Of a DNA stretch of 26,744 nt, positions 1 through 7,552 are shown in pieces. Under the pieces are notes generated by a model. That model saw only the letters and a program-made list of their open reading frames with translations, searched no databases and was not told where the DNA came from. How positions within the stretch are numbered: the stretch's first letter is position 1; each line of letters begins with the position of its first letter. Origin of the DNA: Candidatus Dadabacteria bacterium UBA1144 (GTDB taxonomy: Bacteria; Desulfobacterota_D; UBA1144); the NCBI GenBank assembly GCA_905181755.1, contig CAJIYY010000061.1, forward strand, positions 1 through 26,744, given 5' to 3'. The position numbers were made by a program, and so were the translations under genes.

Positions 1-501
1 CAACTTAGCCTTAGCGTTATCTATATCAAACTCTCTATAGGAATGCCATTCACCCCAGGGACGAGGCATTGGTGAGTCTCTCCATTTATCTAGAATATTG
101 CTCGAAGATTGAGTCTTTCCACCGCCAACATTGAAGATTTCATTTACTCCATTTTCAGAACAGAATTTTGTTTCTGGCGTCGTCTGCTTGTTTCTATCCC
201 CACCATTTGCAAAAGACACTTCATACCCAGGATATTTTTTTGTTACATCAATAATCCCTGATACCGCTGTTCCATCATCGTCATTGAAATGAAGAACATC
301 TATTACTCCTGAAATATTTTTAGCGACAGACTCTCTATCTTTCCAGTCCATGAAGAAGCTTCCTTTTTTTCTAATAAGCCATTCATCTGAATTAAGAAGT
401 ACAACTATACTTCCTAGCTCTCTTGCTTCTTCGAACATAGTTATATGTCCTGAATGTATAGGGTCAAACCCACCAGACAATATGATTATTTTTTTTTCCA
501 T
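1..501 (-). CDS. Cytidylyltransferase-like nucleotidyltransferase fused to a cupin (3' end outside window)
   Basis: The reading frame is open from ATG at 501 to the window edge (167 codons, no stop), so the C-terminus is missing. The N-terminus MEKKIIILSGGFDPIHSGH carries the GGFDxxHxGH nucleotide-binding motif of the cytidylyltransferase-like superfamily (RfaE C-domain, TagD, CoaD relatives). SSSNIL around residue 131 fits the second ISSTxx-like motif. After about residue 143 the sequence PRPWGEWHSY begins. A PWG opening of this kind is typical of the cupin of type II mannose-6-phosphate isomerase / mannose-1-phosphate guanylyltransferase. The protein is therefore probably an NTP transferase joined to a sugar-binding cupin, activating a sugar or polyol phosphate for surface glycan synthesis. 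Substrate unknown. The leader has no clear Shine-Dalgarno sequence; a TAGGTT hexamer lies nine bases before ATG. Confidence 0.75.
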   Translation of the reverse strand, partial: MEKKIIILSGGFDPIHSGHITMFEEARELGSIVVLLNSDEWLIRKKGSFFMDWKDRESVAKNISGVIDVLHFNDDDGTAVSGIIDVTKKYPGYEVSFANGGDRNKQTTPETKFCSENGVNEIFNVGGGKTQSSSNILDKWRDSPMPRPWGEWHSYREFDIDNAKAKL

Positions 502-599
502 TAATCTTCTAACCTAATTTAATATTTTCTATTCTAACCCTGAGATAAGAAAAAACAAATTTAAATTATATTAGTAAGTACTTTTTGTTATTATATGAC

Positions 600-605
600 T
601 ATAAT
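600..605 (+). promoter_or_regulatory. -10 element, leaderless-type, for the GT-C-like gene
   Basis: A perfect TATAAT is followed by six bases (TGTGAG) and then ATG at 612. Transcription would begin at or one base before the start codon. No convincing -35 box is seen 16-18 bases upstream. Confidence 0.6.
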
Positions 606-611
606 TGTGAG

Positions 612-2558
612 ATGAAAGTGCGCAATGAAAAGAAATCTTCTATCGCACTGATTTACTATCCTATCCTACTTCTTTTGCCTATCTATCTTCTTTTTACTTT
701 TTTTCCTGAAGTAGTAAATTACCCATTAAGTGAGACTCCACCACCAAGTTACTTTCCAGCCTATAATAATTACTGGTCACTTGGAAATACTGGTATAGAG
801 CCTGTGCTACTAACGGTATTTATACTTCTCTATGTAATATTAAACCTATATTTAATTAAGAAGAATATCCTATTCTTTCTAAAAGATAATAAAAGAATAA
901 GAGAAAATTTATCTTTCTTGTTCTTAATTATTTTCTTACTGATATGGATAGTAAGCAATTTTAATACTTCAGGATTTTATTGGCAATTCAAAGAGTATGT
1001 CTTTGATGACTTCAAGTCATGGCTGTTCATACTTGTCTTCATTGCTCTTTTTAATATTTCTATTTCAAACAATAGTTCATCTAGAACTCTTTTTGCATAT
1101 ACCATCTTGATTTTCTTCTGTGCTATTGTTCCTGTTGGATTTTTACAACAGTATGATTTTGAATTTTTTGCTATTCCTACATTAGGAATTTTAGATAAAG
1201 TGGATTTTAGTAAAATATATTTTCAATATGATTTATTAATACCAATTTTATTAGCGCTTTGGACAAAGTTAAATTTCGAAATTTATAATTTCTATATTTT
1301 TCTAAATATTATACTTTTTATATATCTTTTAGGGGTTTATAAAATATTAAAATATTTAATAAACCACAAGTATGTGTTTTCATTGGCAGTTTTTTCCGTA
1401 ATCTTTTTAAGGTTCTATTTAATAGATATGAAATTTGGGTCTGTTTTTCCTCAATATTCTCCTTTAAGAGCAGATTTATGGTTGCCGTTAATCCTTCTTG
1501 CAGCAATCTATGGAATTAGATCCAAAGCATTATTTTTTTCCTTATTGTTCGTCCTAGTAGTGTCTTTTAATATGGGTATTTTGTATTTCGTAGCATACTT
1601 TTTGACTCTTATAATTCTTAGAATATTTGAAGAGGAGCAAGGCCTATTGAAGACTCTTTCCTTGTGGTTAAAAAGTAATTTACTAAGATTAGGTCTTTTC
1701 TTATTAGTTTTGATACTAGTCTATTCTACTGTTTACTCTTTTGGAGAAAATATTGGTACCAAGGAATTTTTAAAGTATTCAATTCAATCAAACAAGATAC
1801 AACCTTTTTCTATAATTTGGCTTTCTATCCTGTTGATTGGTCTACTAGCTTCCAAGATCTCCTTAAATGTTTCAAGAATAGATAAAAGAAAGTTGGAGCT
1901 ATATATATTCTTAATATTTTTAACAATTGCTAATTTTACATTTTGTTTTTATAAAAATACTATGCTTTCATTTATTAGTGTTAGTACCTCTTTTATAATA
2001 CTTCTTTTTATTTATATAGATTTAAATTCCAAATATTTATCTAATCTTTTTAAGCCAGCTTTACAGTTTAAGATTCTAAGGTTAGTTCCAGTTCTTCTAT
2101 TGTTGTTCCCTCTTGCATTTAACAAGTATGGTGTTCCAACAATACTTAATAATCAGTATAGATTCATAAAATCTAATTCCATGTTTAAAGCTAGAAGAAT
2201 TAATACTGATATCCGACAAATTGAAGAATTAAGAAGGTTGTTGGTAGGGAGAGATAAAGTTCTATTCTATGGAGCAGGCTCATATATTCAGTATTTTGAA
2301 CTTGGGATTACGCCAGATAACTTCTTCAGCTTTACTACTAATATCTATAATCAGAAAGAATACAAGAGCTTTCTAAATTCAAAAGTAGAGAAAGGATTCT
2401 TGTTAATTTTTCCAAAATCTAAAGTGACACCTTGGGGCTACCCCAGGAAAGAGTTCTTCGATTTTTGGAATTCAATATTAGTGGATAATAAAGAATTTTC
2501 TACTTTCTCAGAAGAAAAATTTGAAGTAATATATTTAAAGAGTTTTTATACTTTTTAA
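612..2558 (+). CDS. Multi-pass membrane protein, GT-C glycosyltransferase-like
   Basis: A 648-residue protein rich in Phe, Leu and Ile with about ten or more membrane helices and a soluble tail of about 110 residues. The pattern DFEFFAIP (about residue 182), then DFSKIYFQYDLLIP (about 198-211) and a run of helices, resembles the first extracytoplasmic loop of GT-C enzymes. These transfer sugars from polyprenyl-phosphate carriers on the outer face of the inner membrane. The soluble C-terminal region (SMFKARRINTDIRQIEELRR onward) is also usual for that class. A TTG 27 bases upstream extends the frame, but I chose the ATG at 612 because a perfect -10 box overlaps the extension. It lies next to a sugar nucleotidyltransferase-like gene (opposite strand) and a TPR gene (same strand). 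It could instead be an O-antigen polymerase/ligase-like protein. Acceptor and donor cannot be read. Confidence 0.6.
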   Translation: MKVRNEKKSSIALIYYPILLLLPIYLLFTFFPEVVNYPLSETPPPSYFPAYNNYWSLGNTGIEPVLLTVFILLYVILNLYLIKKNILFFLKDNKRIRENLSFLFLIIFLLIWIVSNFNTSGFYWQFKEYVFDDFKSWLFILVFIALFNISISNNSSSRTLFAYTILIFFCAIVPVGFLQQYDFEFFAIPTLGILDKVDFSKIYFQYDLLIPILLALWTKLNFEIYNFYIFLNIILFIYLLGVYKILKYLINHKYVFSLAVFSVIFLRFYLIDMKFGSVFPQYSPLRADLWLPLILLAAIYGIRSKALFFSLLFVLVVSFNMGILYFVAYFLTLIILRIFEEEQGLLKTLSLWLKSNLLRLGLFLLVLILVYSTVYSFGENIGTKEFLKYSIQSNKIQPFSIIWLSILLIGLLASKISLNVSRIDKRKLELYIFLIFLTIANFTFCFYKNTMLSFISVSTSFIILLFIYIDLNSKYLSNLFKPALQFKILRLVPVLLLLFPLAFNKYGVPTILNNQYRFIKSNSMFKARRINTDIRQIEELRRLLVGRDKVLFYGAGSYIQYFELGITPDNFFSFTTNIYNQKEYKSFLNSKVEKGFLLIFPKSKVTPWGYPRKEFFDFWNSILVDNKEFSTFSEEKFEVIYLKSFYTF

Positions 2559-2596
2559 ATTTAATATTCAGTTATAAAATATGTTATTTTTAAGCT

Positions 2597-3298
2597 ATGG
2601 TAGAAGAACTAAGCCAAGATGACAATTTAAAAAAAGCATTTGACCTCTTAAAGATGGGTGATACTAAAAAGGCTCTTGAAGTATATGATGAAGTTTTAGA
2701 TCAGAATCCATCGAATTTCGATGCTTTAATCAATAAGTCTTTAACTCTTATTCAGGCTAGAAGATTTAAAGAATCCTTAAAATGCTTAGAATCCATTTCG
2801 CACGATAGTCCTTACGGCTTTGATAAAATGCTAATTGAGGCTACTTGTTTTTATAGTCTGAATCAAAGAGAAAAAGCTCAGGAACTATATACTAAGATTA
2901 GTAATGTAATCCCCCCGGATAGTGCTGCCATAGTCCAAATAGGATCTAAATGTTTAGAGCAGAGTTTCTTTAGAACCTCGATCGAAATTTTCTCTAAATT
3001 AGATGATAAAAAGTCTAAATTTGAAAAAAATTATCTTTTAGGCCTTTCTTATAAAGGCTTAGGAGAGTTAACAAACTCTATTAGGTCTTTCGGTGTTGCA
3101 TTAAGGGTGAAGCCAGACTTTTATCAACTTTATCCTATCACCGCGGCTACTTGCTTCCAGAATAATATGTTAGATGAGGGTGATAAAATCATGAATATTC
3201 TGAAGGATGAACACAACGCGTTGTTTCAACACGTAGCAGCAGTTGTTTCATTCTATAGGATTGACAGTACTAAAGAAAGTCAATCTATTAATCCTTAA
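2597..3298 (+). CDS. Tetratricopeptide-repeat (TPR) protein
   Basis: A 233-residue protein with tandem 34-residue TPR-like helical pairs: residues about 11-45 (LKKAFDLLKMGDTKKALEVY), 46-78 (LINKSLTLIQARRFKESLKC), 80-110 (ATCFYSLNQREKAQELYTKI) and a later pair near 145-175 (LLGLSYKGLGELTNSIRSFG). No signal peptide or membrane helix is visible, so it is probably a cytoplasmic protein-interaction scaffold. It starts 38 bases after the GT-C-like gene on the same strand and may be co-transcribed. Two -10-like hexamers (TATAAA at 2573, TATGTT at 2580) suggest it may also have its own start. No Shine-Dalgarno sequence is seen. The last 11 bases overlap the end of the convergent MFS gene. The partner is unknown. 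Confidence 0.75.
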   Translation: MVEELSQDDNLKKAFDLLKMGDTKKALEVYDEVLDQNPSNFDALINKSLTLIQARRFKESLKCLESISHDSPYGFDKMLIEATCFYSLNQREKAQELYTKISNVIPPDSAAIVQIGSKCLEQSFFRTSIEIFSKLDDKKSKFEKNYLLGLSYKGLGELTNSIRSFGVALRVKPDFYQLYPITAATCFQNNMLDEGDKIMNILKDEHNALFQHVAAVVSFYRIDSTKESQSINP

Positions 3299-4448
3299 CG
3301 AGTTTTTTATAGTAAATAATCTTGATTAGAAAGAGAATAAACAATCCAATATAGAGTGGGGTATTCGCACTAAAGCTTTGAAAGAAAAAACCTGAAAAGG
3401 GCTGACTAGTAAACCTTGCTATACTTAGACCAGATTGATTGATGCTGAGCAACGATCCGGTTTGATTTTTATCTGAGCTCATACTTAGCAAGCTGTTGAT
3501 TGTTGGGTTCAAGAGACCTATTCCCATAGTGCAGAAAAATATTGAAATAGAGAGAATCAAGTAGTTTGACGAAAGAGTTAAGCTTAAAATTCCAATAAAA
3601 ATAAAGAGAATGGAAATAAATATAGTCCTTTTTTCATTTAATTTCTTTATGAAATAATTAATTGTTACTGCTTGATGGAAGGCTAAAAGTAAGCCTACGA
3701 AAGACATCATTATCCCTATTTGCTGTGGTCCCCATTCGAATTTAGCTTCTGACCAAAGTGCAAAAATTCCGTTAAGTCCTGAGAAGACGAAGTTAACTAG
3801 GAAATATAAGACAAAAAGATAGCTTAAGTTTTTATATTTTAAAAGAGACATAATTGTTTCTTTTTTAACACTGACTCCTTTGTTGGAATCTTTGCTGATA
3901 TTAGATGGTGGCTTTAAGAAAAATAATAGTATAAATATATTTATTATATTTATTGAAGCTGCAAAGATAGATGAATTAAAATAAATTGGATTTAAGCTAT
4001 CAGAACCTGCTAAATAACCACCTACAAGGGGCCCAATTACAAAGCCAAGGCTGTAGGCAGAATTGTATCTTCCGATGTATTTTGTCCTTTCATTTGAATT
4101 AGTCATGTCCGATACTAGTGCGGATCCCACCGACAGGTTACATGAAAACAATCCCGCTATTAGTCTTGATACAAAAAGTAGTGGCAATGTGTTTGCTACC
4201 GCCATTACGATATGTGACATAAAGTCGGCTATTGATGAAGAGACTAAAAGAGGTTTTCTTCCAAACCTATCAGATAATTTGCCTAAAAGGGGTGATACAA
4301 AAAACTGTATAAAAGAGAAGACCGATATATATATCGTAACCAAAAATGGCCCCGCACCAAGCATCTTAGCATGGAAGGGTAAAACAGCAATTAGAATAGA
4401 GCTAAAAGCAACTACGTCTAGAAAAACATATAATAATAAGATATTCAT
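3288..4448 (-). CDS. Major facilitator superfamily transporter, TetA/DHA1-like
   Basis: A 386-residue protein with about twelve hydrophobic segments. The loop between helices 2 and 3 has GKLSDRFGRKP, the MFS motif A (GxLaDrxGrkx). The helix-5 region SLGFVIGPLVGGYLAG matches motif C (gxxxGPxxGG), which is typical of drug/H+ antiporters. It is probably a proton-coupled exporter of small molecules in the inner membrane; the substrate cannot be inferred. The N-terminus MNILLLYVFLDVVAF runs directly into helix 1, as usual. The start at 4448 is supported by a TACGAT hexamer six bases upstream. The gene follows the SDR gene on the same strand with a 99-base gap, but seems to have its own promoter. 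Confidence 0.85.
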   Translation of the reverse strand: MNILLLYVFLDVVAFSSILIAVLPFHAKMLGAGPFLVTIYISVFSFIQFFVSPLLGKLSDRFGRKPLLVSSSIADFMSHIVMAVANTLPLLFVSRLIAGLFSCNLSVGSALVSDMTNSNERTKYIGRYNSAYSLGFVIGPLVGGYLAGSDSLNPIYFNSSIFAASINIINIFILLFFLKPPSNISKDSNKGVSVKKETIMSLLKYKNLSYLFVLYFLVNFVFSGLNGIFALWSEAKFEWGPQQIGIMMSFVGLLLAFHQAVTINYFIKKLNEKRTIFISILFIFIGILSLTLSSNYLILSISIFFCTMGIGLLNPTINSLLSMSSDKNQTGSLLSINQSGLSIARFTSQPFSGFFFQSFSANTPLYIGLFILFLIKIIYYKKLVKD

Positions 4449-4454
4449 TTCTTT

Positions 4455-4460
4455 ATCGTA
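4455..4460 (-). promoter_or_regulatory. -10 element, leaderless-type, for the MFS gene
   Basis: On the minus strand TACGAT is followed by AAAGAA and then ATG: six bases, the same spacing as at six other genes here. Four of six positions match TATAAT, and no clear -35 is seen. The rest of the 99-base gap (4449-4547) holds only a weak inverted repeat. Confidence 0.45.
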
Positions 4461-4547
4461 GTCAAAAATAATATATTGATCATTGGTATGGCAACTTTTG
4501 TATAACCATCGTTATTTAAATCTATTAAATTTACCACTCAACTAATT

Positions 4548-5306
4548 TTATTGAGAACAGAAACCACCATCTATCATTAAGGTGTGGCCTGTTACATAGC
4601 TTGATTTTTCTGAAAGCAGCCATTGAACAGCATCACTTATTTCTTTCGGTTCACCTATCCTATTCATAGGAACCATTCCACCAAATTGCTCAGGGTGCCC
4701 ATCAGTTGGATTTTCTAGCATAGGGGTCCTTATAGGTCCTGGACCAACAGCATTGACTCTAATGTCTGATTGAGCAAGCTCCAAGGCGGCTCCTTTCGTT
4801 AGACCAGAAACGGCATGTTTTGTAGCAGAGTAAACAGTTAGACCGCCATAGGATGCATGTGAGAGAATTGAGCTATTGTTGACTATGCTACACGGATTGT
4901 CTGGTGCCGCATATTTTAACATTTCCTGTATTTGATAATGCATACAGTAAATAACTCCTTTGATATTTACATCTACTATATAAGACGAATCTTCTGGCTT
5001 TTGTGTGGCCAATGGCTCTACATCACCAAGAAGTCCAGAGTTATTAAATGCATATTGGAATTGACCGAACTTATTTAAAGTAAAGTCTACTAAGTTTTTT
5101 ACATCCTCTGCCTTTGAAACATCTGTTCTGATGAATTCAGCCTCACCACCATTTTTTCTTATTATTTCTACAACCTCATTACCTTTTTCTTCATTTCTAT
5201 TTCCTATTACTTGCTTGATACCCGTTTTTGCTAGTTCAATGCATGTGGCTCTTCCTATTCCTGTTCCACCACCTGTAATAATTATTACTTTATCTTTAAA
5301 ATCCAT
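4548..5306 (-). CDS. Short-chain dehydrogenase/reductase (SDR), classical type
   Basis: A 252-residue Rossmann-fold oxidoreductase of normal classical-SDR length. The cofactor motif TGGGTGIG is at 11-18, the NNSG variant of NNAG at about 88-91, the catalytic Ser in NNSS near 145-146, and YSATK (Tyr159, Lys163) completes the active site. The C-terminus SSYVTGHTLMIDGGFCSQ is the typical SDR ending. NAD(P)-dependent alcohol or carbonyl chemistry is expected, but the substrate cannot be told from sequence (FabG-like enzymes look similar). A TTG four codons upstream is part of the ribosome binding site and not the start: TTGGAGG precedes ATAAA and then ATG at 5306. The strong Shine-Dalgarno is unusual in this window. 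Confidence 0.88.
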   Translation of the reverse strand: MDFKDKVIIITGGGTGIGRATCIELAKTGIKQVIGNRNEEKGNEVVEIIRKNGGEAEFIRTDVSKAEDVKNLVDFTLNKFGQFQYAFNNSGLLGDVEPLATQKPEDSSYIVDVNIKGVIYCMHYQIQEMLKYAAPDNPCSIVNNSSILSHASYGGLTVYSATKHAVSGLTKGAALELAQSDIRVNAVGPGPIRTPMLENPTDGHPEQFGGMVPMNRIGEPKEISDAVQWLLSEKSSYVTGHTLMIDGGFCSQ

Positions 5307-5311
5307 TTTAT

Positions 5312-5316
5312 CCTCC
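5312..5316 (-). promoter_or_regulatory. Strong Shine-Dalgarno site deciding the SDR start
   Basis: GGAGG on the minus strand lies five bases before ATG at 5306. It rules out the upstream TTG at 5318, which overlaps the site. A TAGAAT -10-like hexamer at 5325-5330 would give a leader of about a dozen bases that includes this site. Confidence 0.8.
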
Positions 5317-5389
5317 AAAAGACTATTCTAATAATATTTGATAATTACCTTACCATAAGATGAAGATGCTCTGAAAGATTCCCAAATAA

Positions 5390-5794
5390 TTAGTAACCAT
5401 CCTTTATTAATAAATCTATTACTTTTTTATTTGCTTCAGGAAAAGGGTATTTATGAAGCTCGGTTGATTGCTCCCATTTGTAATCATCGTGCACTTTAAG
5501 ACTAGGTCGGAATCTGGTATCTGAAAAGGCTAAAAATGCAGTTAACTCTATGTTCGTATCTTTATATTCTTCCCTTACTTTTGCTAGAAATCTGATTTCA
5601 TCTATCTTGTACTCAATTTCTTCAAATGTTTCTCTAATAGCACATTCTTCTGACGTCTCATTCTCTTGTTTTCCACCTGGAAATTCCCATAAACCATCTC
5701 TTGGACCCTTATGTTTTCGTCTTAATATCAGAATCTTGCTTTTGTTTATAATAATACAGCAAGATACATTAATATTATCTCTAGTTTGATTCAT
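5390..5794 (-). CDS. mutT: Nudix hydrolase, MutT-like (8-oxo-dGTP diphosphatase candidate)
   Basis: A 134-residue protein, the usual MutT length. The N-terminal strand VSCCIIINKSKILILRR and then GLWEFPGGK are typical of the MutT/NUDT1 group, which hydrolyse oxidised dGTP to prevent mutation. The Nudix box (GX5EX7REUXEEXGU) is at residues 40-62: Gly40, Glu46, Arg54-Glu55, Glu58-Glu59. All metal-binding glutamates are present, but the usual Gly near the end is Glu61. WEFPGGK before the box and the KYPFPEANKKVIDLL ending are as in MutT proteins. No Shine-Dalgarno is seen; a TATTCT hexamer lies ten bases before ATG. The gene diverges from tlyA across 50 bases. Other nucleotide substrates are possible. 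Confidence 0.8.
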   Translation of the reverse strand: MNQTRDNINVSCCIIINKSKILILRRKHKGPRDGLWEFPGGKQENETSEECAIRETFEEIEYKIDEIRFLAKVREEYKDTNIELTAFLAFSDTRFRPSLKVHDDYKWEQSTELHKYPFPEANKKVIDLLIKDGY

Positions 5795-5815
5795 AATAGA
5801 ATTTAGAATACTTTA

Positions 5816-5821
5816 TATAAT
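5816..5821 (+). promoter_or_regulatory. -10 element candidate for tlyA
   Basis: TATAAT lies 23 bases before the tlyA ATG at 5845, implying a leader of about 16 bases. No good -35 is seen. The 50-base gap also has to hold the divergent mutT-like promoter. Confidence 0.4.
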
Positions 5822-5844
5822 TAACTTAGTAATAGGTTTATTTT

Positions 5845-6573
5845 ATGAAGAAGAGACTTGATTTATTATTAGTGGAAAGAGAAATTTTCTCTTCTAGGAC
5901 TAGGGCTCAGGTTCATATTCTGTCCGGAGAGGTATTTGTCAACGATCAAAAGGAGCTTGTTTCATCGAAGCTAATCGATGTTAATTCTTCGATTGATATT
6001 AAATTATTAAAAGATAACTTTGTAAGTAGAGGAGGCCTTAAGCTAGAAAAAGCCCTTGAGGTCTTTAATCTAACAATAGAGAATAGTACTTGCCTGGATA
6101 TCGGAGCCTCTACCGGTGGTTTCACAGATTGTTTACTTAGAAAAAAGGCAGAAAAAGTTTTTTCGGTAGATGTTGGGTATGGTCAATTAGATTTTAAATT
6201 AAGGAATAATCCTAAAGTGATAAATCTAGAAAAAACAAATGCTAGGTATCTAACTAGGGTCATGATTGAAGATGATATTGATTTAATTGTTATGGATGTT
6301 TCTTTTATTTCTATAACTAAGTTTGATAATTTCTTCAGTGAATTCACCTCTAAGAGAAATGCTTTTATAGGCTTAATTAAGCCTCAATTCGAGCTATCTC
6401 GGGATAAGATTGGAAAAAATGGAATAGTAAGGGAGGATAAGTACAGAAAAGAAGCCGTATCTAAAGTCACAAAGTTTCTTCAAGGCTTTTATTCAAATGT
6501 AAAAGCACCAATAGAATCTCCAATTAAGGGAGCTAAAGGGAATACTGAATATTTAATATTTTGTCAAAACTAG
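5845..6573 (+). CDS. tlyA: TlyA family rRNA 2'-O-methyltransferase
   Basis: A 242-residue protein with an S4 RNA-binding domain at residues 1-60 (KKRLDLLLVERE, then SRTRAQVHILSGEVFVN) and an FtsJ/RrmJ-like methyltransferase domain. The SAM-binding motif LDIGASTGGFTD is at 84-95, and DLIVMDVSFIS is at about 150-160. SRGGLKLEKAL near 61-71 is a TlyA hallmark. Members methylate 16S rRNA C1409 and/or 23S rRNA C1920 and affect capreomycin sensitivity; old annotations call them hemolysins. The length is near that of type I (shorter) TlyA, which methylates 23S only, but I cannot be sure. It ends one base before the end of the convergent talC. Confidence 0.92.
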   Translation: MKKRLDLLLVEREIFSSRTRAQVHILSGEVFVNDQKELVSSKLIDVNSSIDIKLLKDNFVSRGGLKLEKALEVFNLTIENSTCLDIGASTGGFTDCLLRKKAEKVFSVDVGYGQLDFKLRNNPKVINLEKTNARYLTRVMIEDDIDLIVMDVSFISITKFDNFFSEFTSKRNAFIGLIKPQFELSRDKIGKNGIVREDKYRKEAVSKVTKFLQGFYSNVKAPIESPIKGAKGNTEYLIFCQN

Positions 6574-6574
6574 C

Positions 6575-7219
6575 TTACTTCTTGTTCCAGTCTTTTAAGA
6601 AATTGTCTAGCCCTATATCAGTTAAAGGATGTTTAAATAGCTGCAAAAGGACTTTGAATGGTAGAGTTGCAACATCTGCACCTAATCTTGCAGAATCAAC
6701 TATGTGTATGGGGTTTCTAATGCTGGCAACAAGGATCTCTGTTGCAAAACCGTAATTAATGAAAATGTCTGATATTTCACTTATTAAGTTCATCCCATTA
6801 GATGATATATCATCAAGCCTACCTACAAATGGACTTACATAGGCAGCCCCTGCTTTAGCCGCAATTAATGCTTGTGAAGCACTAAAGATTAGTGTCACAT
6901 TGACAGGAATTTTTTTCTTTGAAAGAAATTTTGTAGCTTTAATCCCATCAATAGTCATTGGAAGCTTTATAACTACATTTTTATCAATTTTTGAAAGTAT
7001 CAAAGCTTCTTTTTTCATTGATTCAAAATCGGTTGATATTACTTCTGCGCTTACAGGACCTTTCGCAATCTTACATATTTGCTTTATCGTACTTTTGAAG
7101 TCTTTTTGCTTATTTTCTTTTGCGACCAGAGAAGGATTCGTAGTCACGCCGTCAAGTAGACCTAAATCAGAGGCCTCTTTAATTTCTTTTAAATTTGCAC
7201 TATCAAGAAAGAACTTCAT
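6575..7219 (-). CDS. talC: Short transaldolase / fructose-6-phosphate aldolase (TalC/FSA family)
   Basis: A 214-residue TIM-barrel protein, the usual TalC length. MKFFLDSANLKEIKEA is the canonical start and DGVTTNPSLVAKE follows at 23-35. The Schiff-base lysine is Lys85 in VVIKLPMT, the same number as in E. coli FSA. SPFVGRLDDIS and ATEILVASIRNP are further family motifs. It interconverts sugar phosphates in the non-oxidative pentose phosphate pathway, or cleaves fructose 6-phosphate; sequence alone does not separate these. An open frame reaches 25 codons further upstream, but the family start is at 7219, where a TATCAT hexamer sits six bases before ATG. No Shine-Dalgarno. Confidence 0.92.
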   Translation of the reverse strand: MKFFLDSANLKEIKEASDLGLLDGVTTNPSLVAKENKQKDFKSTIKQICKIAKGPVSAEVISTDFESMKKEALILSKIDKNVVIKLPMTIDGIKATKFLSKKKIPVNVTLIFSASQALIAAKAGAAYVSPFVGRLDDISSNGMNLISEISDIFINYGFATEILVASIRNPIHIVDSARLGADVATLPFKVLLQLFKHPLTDIGLDNFLKDWNKK

Positions 7220-7225
7220 GAAACA

Positions 7226-7231
7226 ATGATA
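7226..7231 (-). promoter_or_regulatory. -10 element, leaderless-type, for talC
   Basis: TATCAT on the minus strand (5 of 6 matches) is followed by TGTTTC and ATG, the six-base spacing seen repeatedly here. It also argues against the longer talC frame. Confidence 0.55.
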
Positions 7232-7260
7232 CTTTATTTTTTGATAAATAAAATAAATGT

Positions 7261-7288
7261 TTGACAAAAATGATAAAACTAGGAGAAT
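7261..7288 (+). promoter_or_regulatory. Promoter candidate for rpsT
   Basis: A perfect TTGACA at 7261-7266 is followed after 16 bases by GAGAAT at 7283-7288 (4 of 6). That would put the start of transcription only a few bases before the rpsT ATG at 7301. The AGGAG at 7281-7285 lies 15 bases from ATG, too far for a good Shine-Dalgarno. Confidence 0.4.
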
Positions 7289-7300
7289 TAACAATTCATT

Positions 7301-7552
7301 ATGGCAAACAAAAGTAATTCAGCAAAGAAAAGAGTTAGGCAAGACGTAAAAAGAAGGTTGAGAAATAAATCTGTTTTAACCGGCTTGAAAACAAAGTTGA
7401 AACTCTATAAGGATTCTGTTGAATCAGGCTCTGATAATAAGGATGAACTTTTAAGAAAAGTTGTCTCTGCTTATCATAAGGCTGCATCTAAAGGAGTAAT
7501 TCACAAAAAAAATGCTTCTAGAAATATTTCCAGAATTTCTAAGCTTTCTTAG
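7301..7552 (+). CDS. rpsT: 30S ribosomal protein S20
   Basis: An 83-residue, very basic, helical protein starting MANKSNSAKKRVRQDVKRRL, the classic S20 N-terminus, and containing AYHKAASKGVIHKKNASRNI, the conserved C-terminal part (AxxKGxIHKNxAxR). S20 binds 16S rRNA early in small-subunit assembly. The start is fixed by the family N-terminus. The gene stands alone between the divergent talC and the convergent holA. Its stop codon TAG shares the four bases TTAG with the holA stop on the other strand. rpsT and holA are neighbours in many bacteria. Confidence 0.97.
   Translation: MANKSNSAKKRVRQDVKRRLRNKSVLTGLKTKLKLYKDSVESGSDNKDELLRKVVSAYHKAASKGVIHKKNASRNISRISKLS

Noticed and set aside
585..611. 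TTG start extending the GT-C-like gene by nine codons
   Set aside because: The extension covers a perfect TATAAT, and ATG at 612 sits six bases after it.
4063..4461. 132-codon open frame antisense to the MFS gene
   Set aside because: It lies wholly opposite a well-supported transporter gene and has no recognisable domain; the same holds for the other opposite-strand frames in the window.
4449..4547. Weak inverted repeat (TGGTAT ... ATAACCA) as a terminator or operator between the SDR and MFS genes
   Set aside because: The stem is only about six pairs with a bulge and a 12-base loop, it has no T tract at the right distance, and it is not repeated elsewhere.
7281..7285. AGGAG as the Shine-Dalgarno of rpsT
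   Set aside because: It is 15 bases from ATG, beyond the usual 5-10, and overlaps the better -10 candidate.
7220..7294. 25-codon N-terminal extension of talC
   Set aside because: TalC proteins start MKFFLDSA; the extension covers a TATCAT -10 element and the rpsT promoter region.
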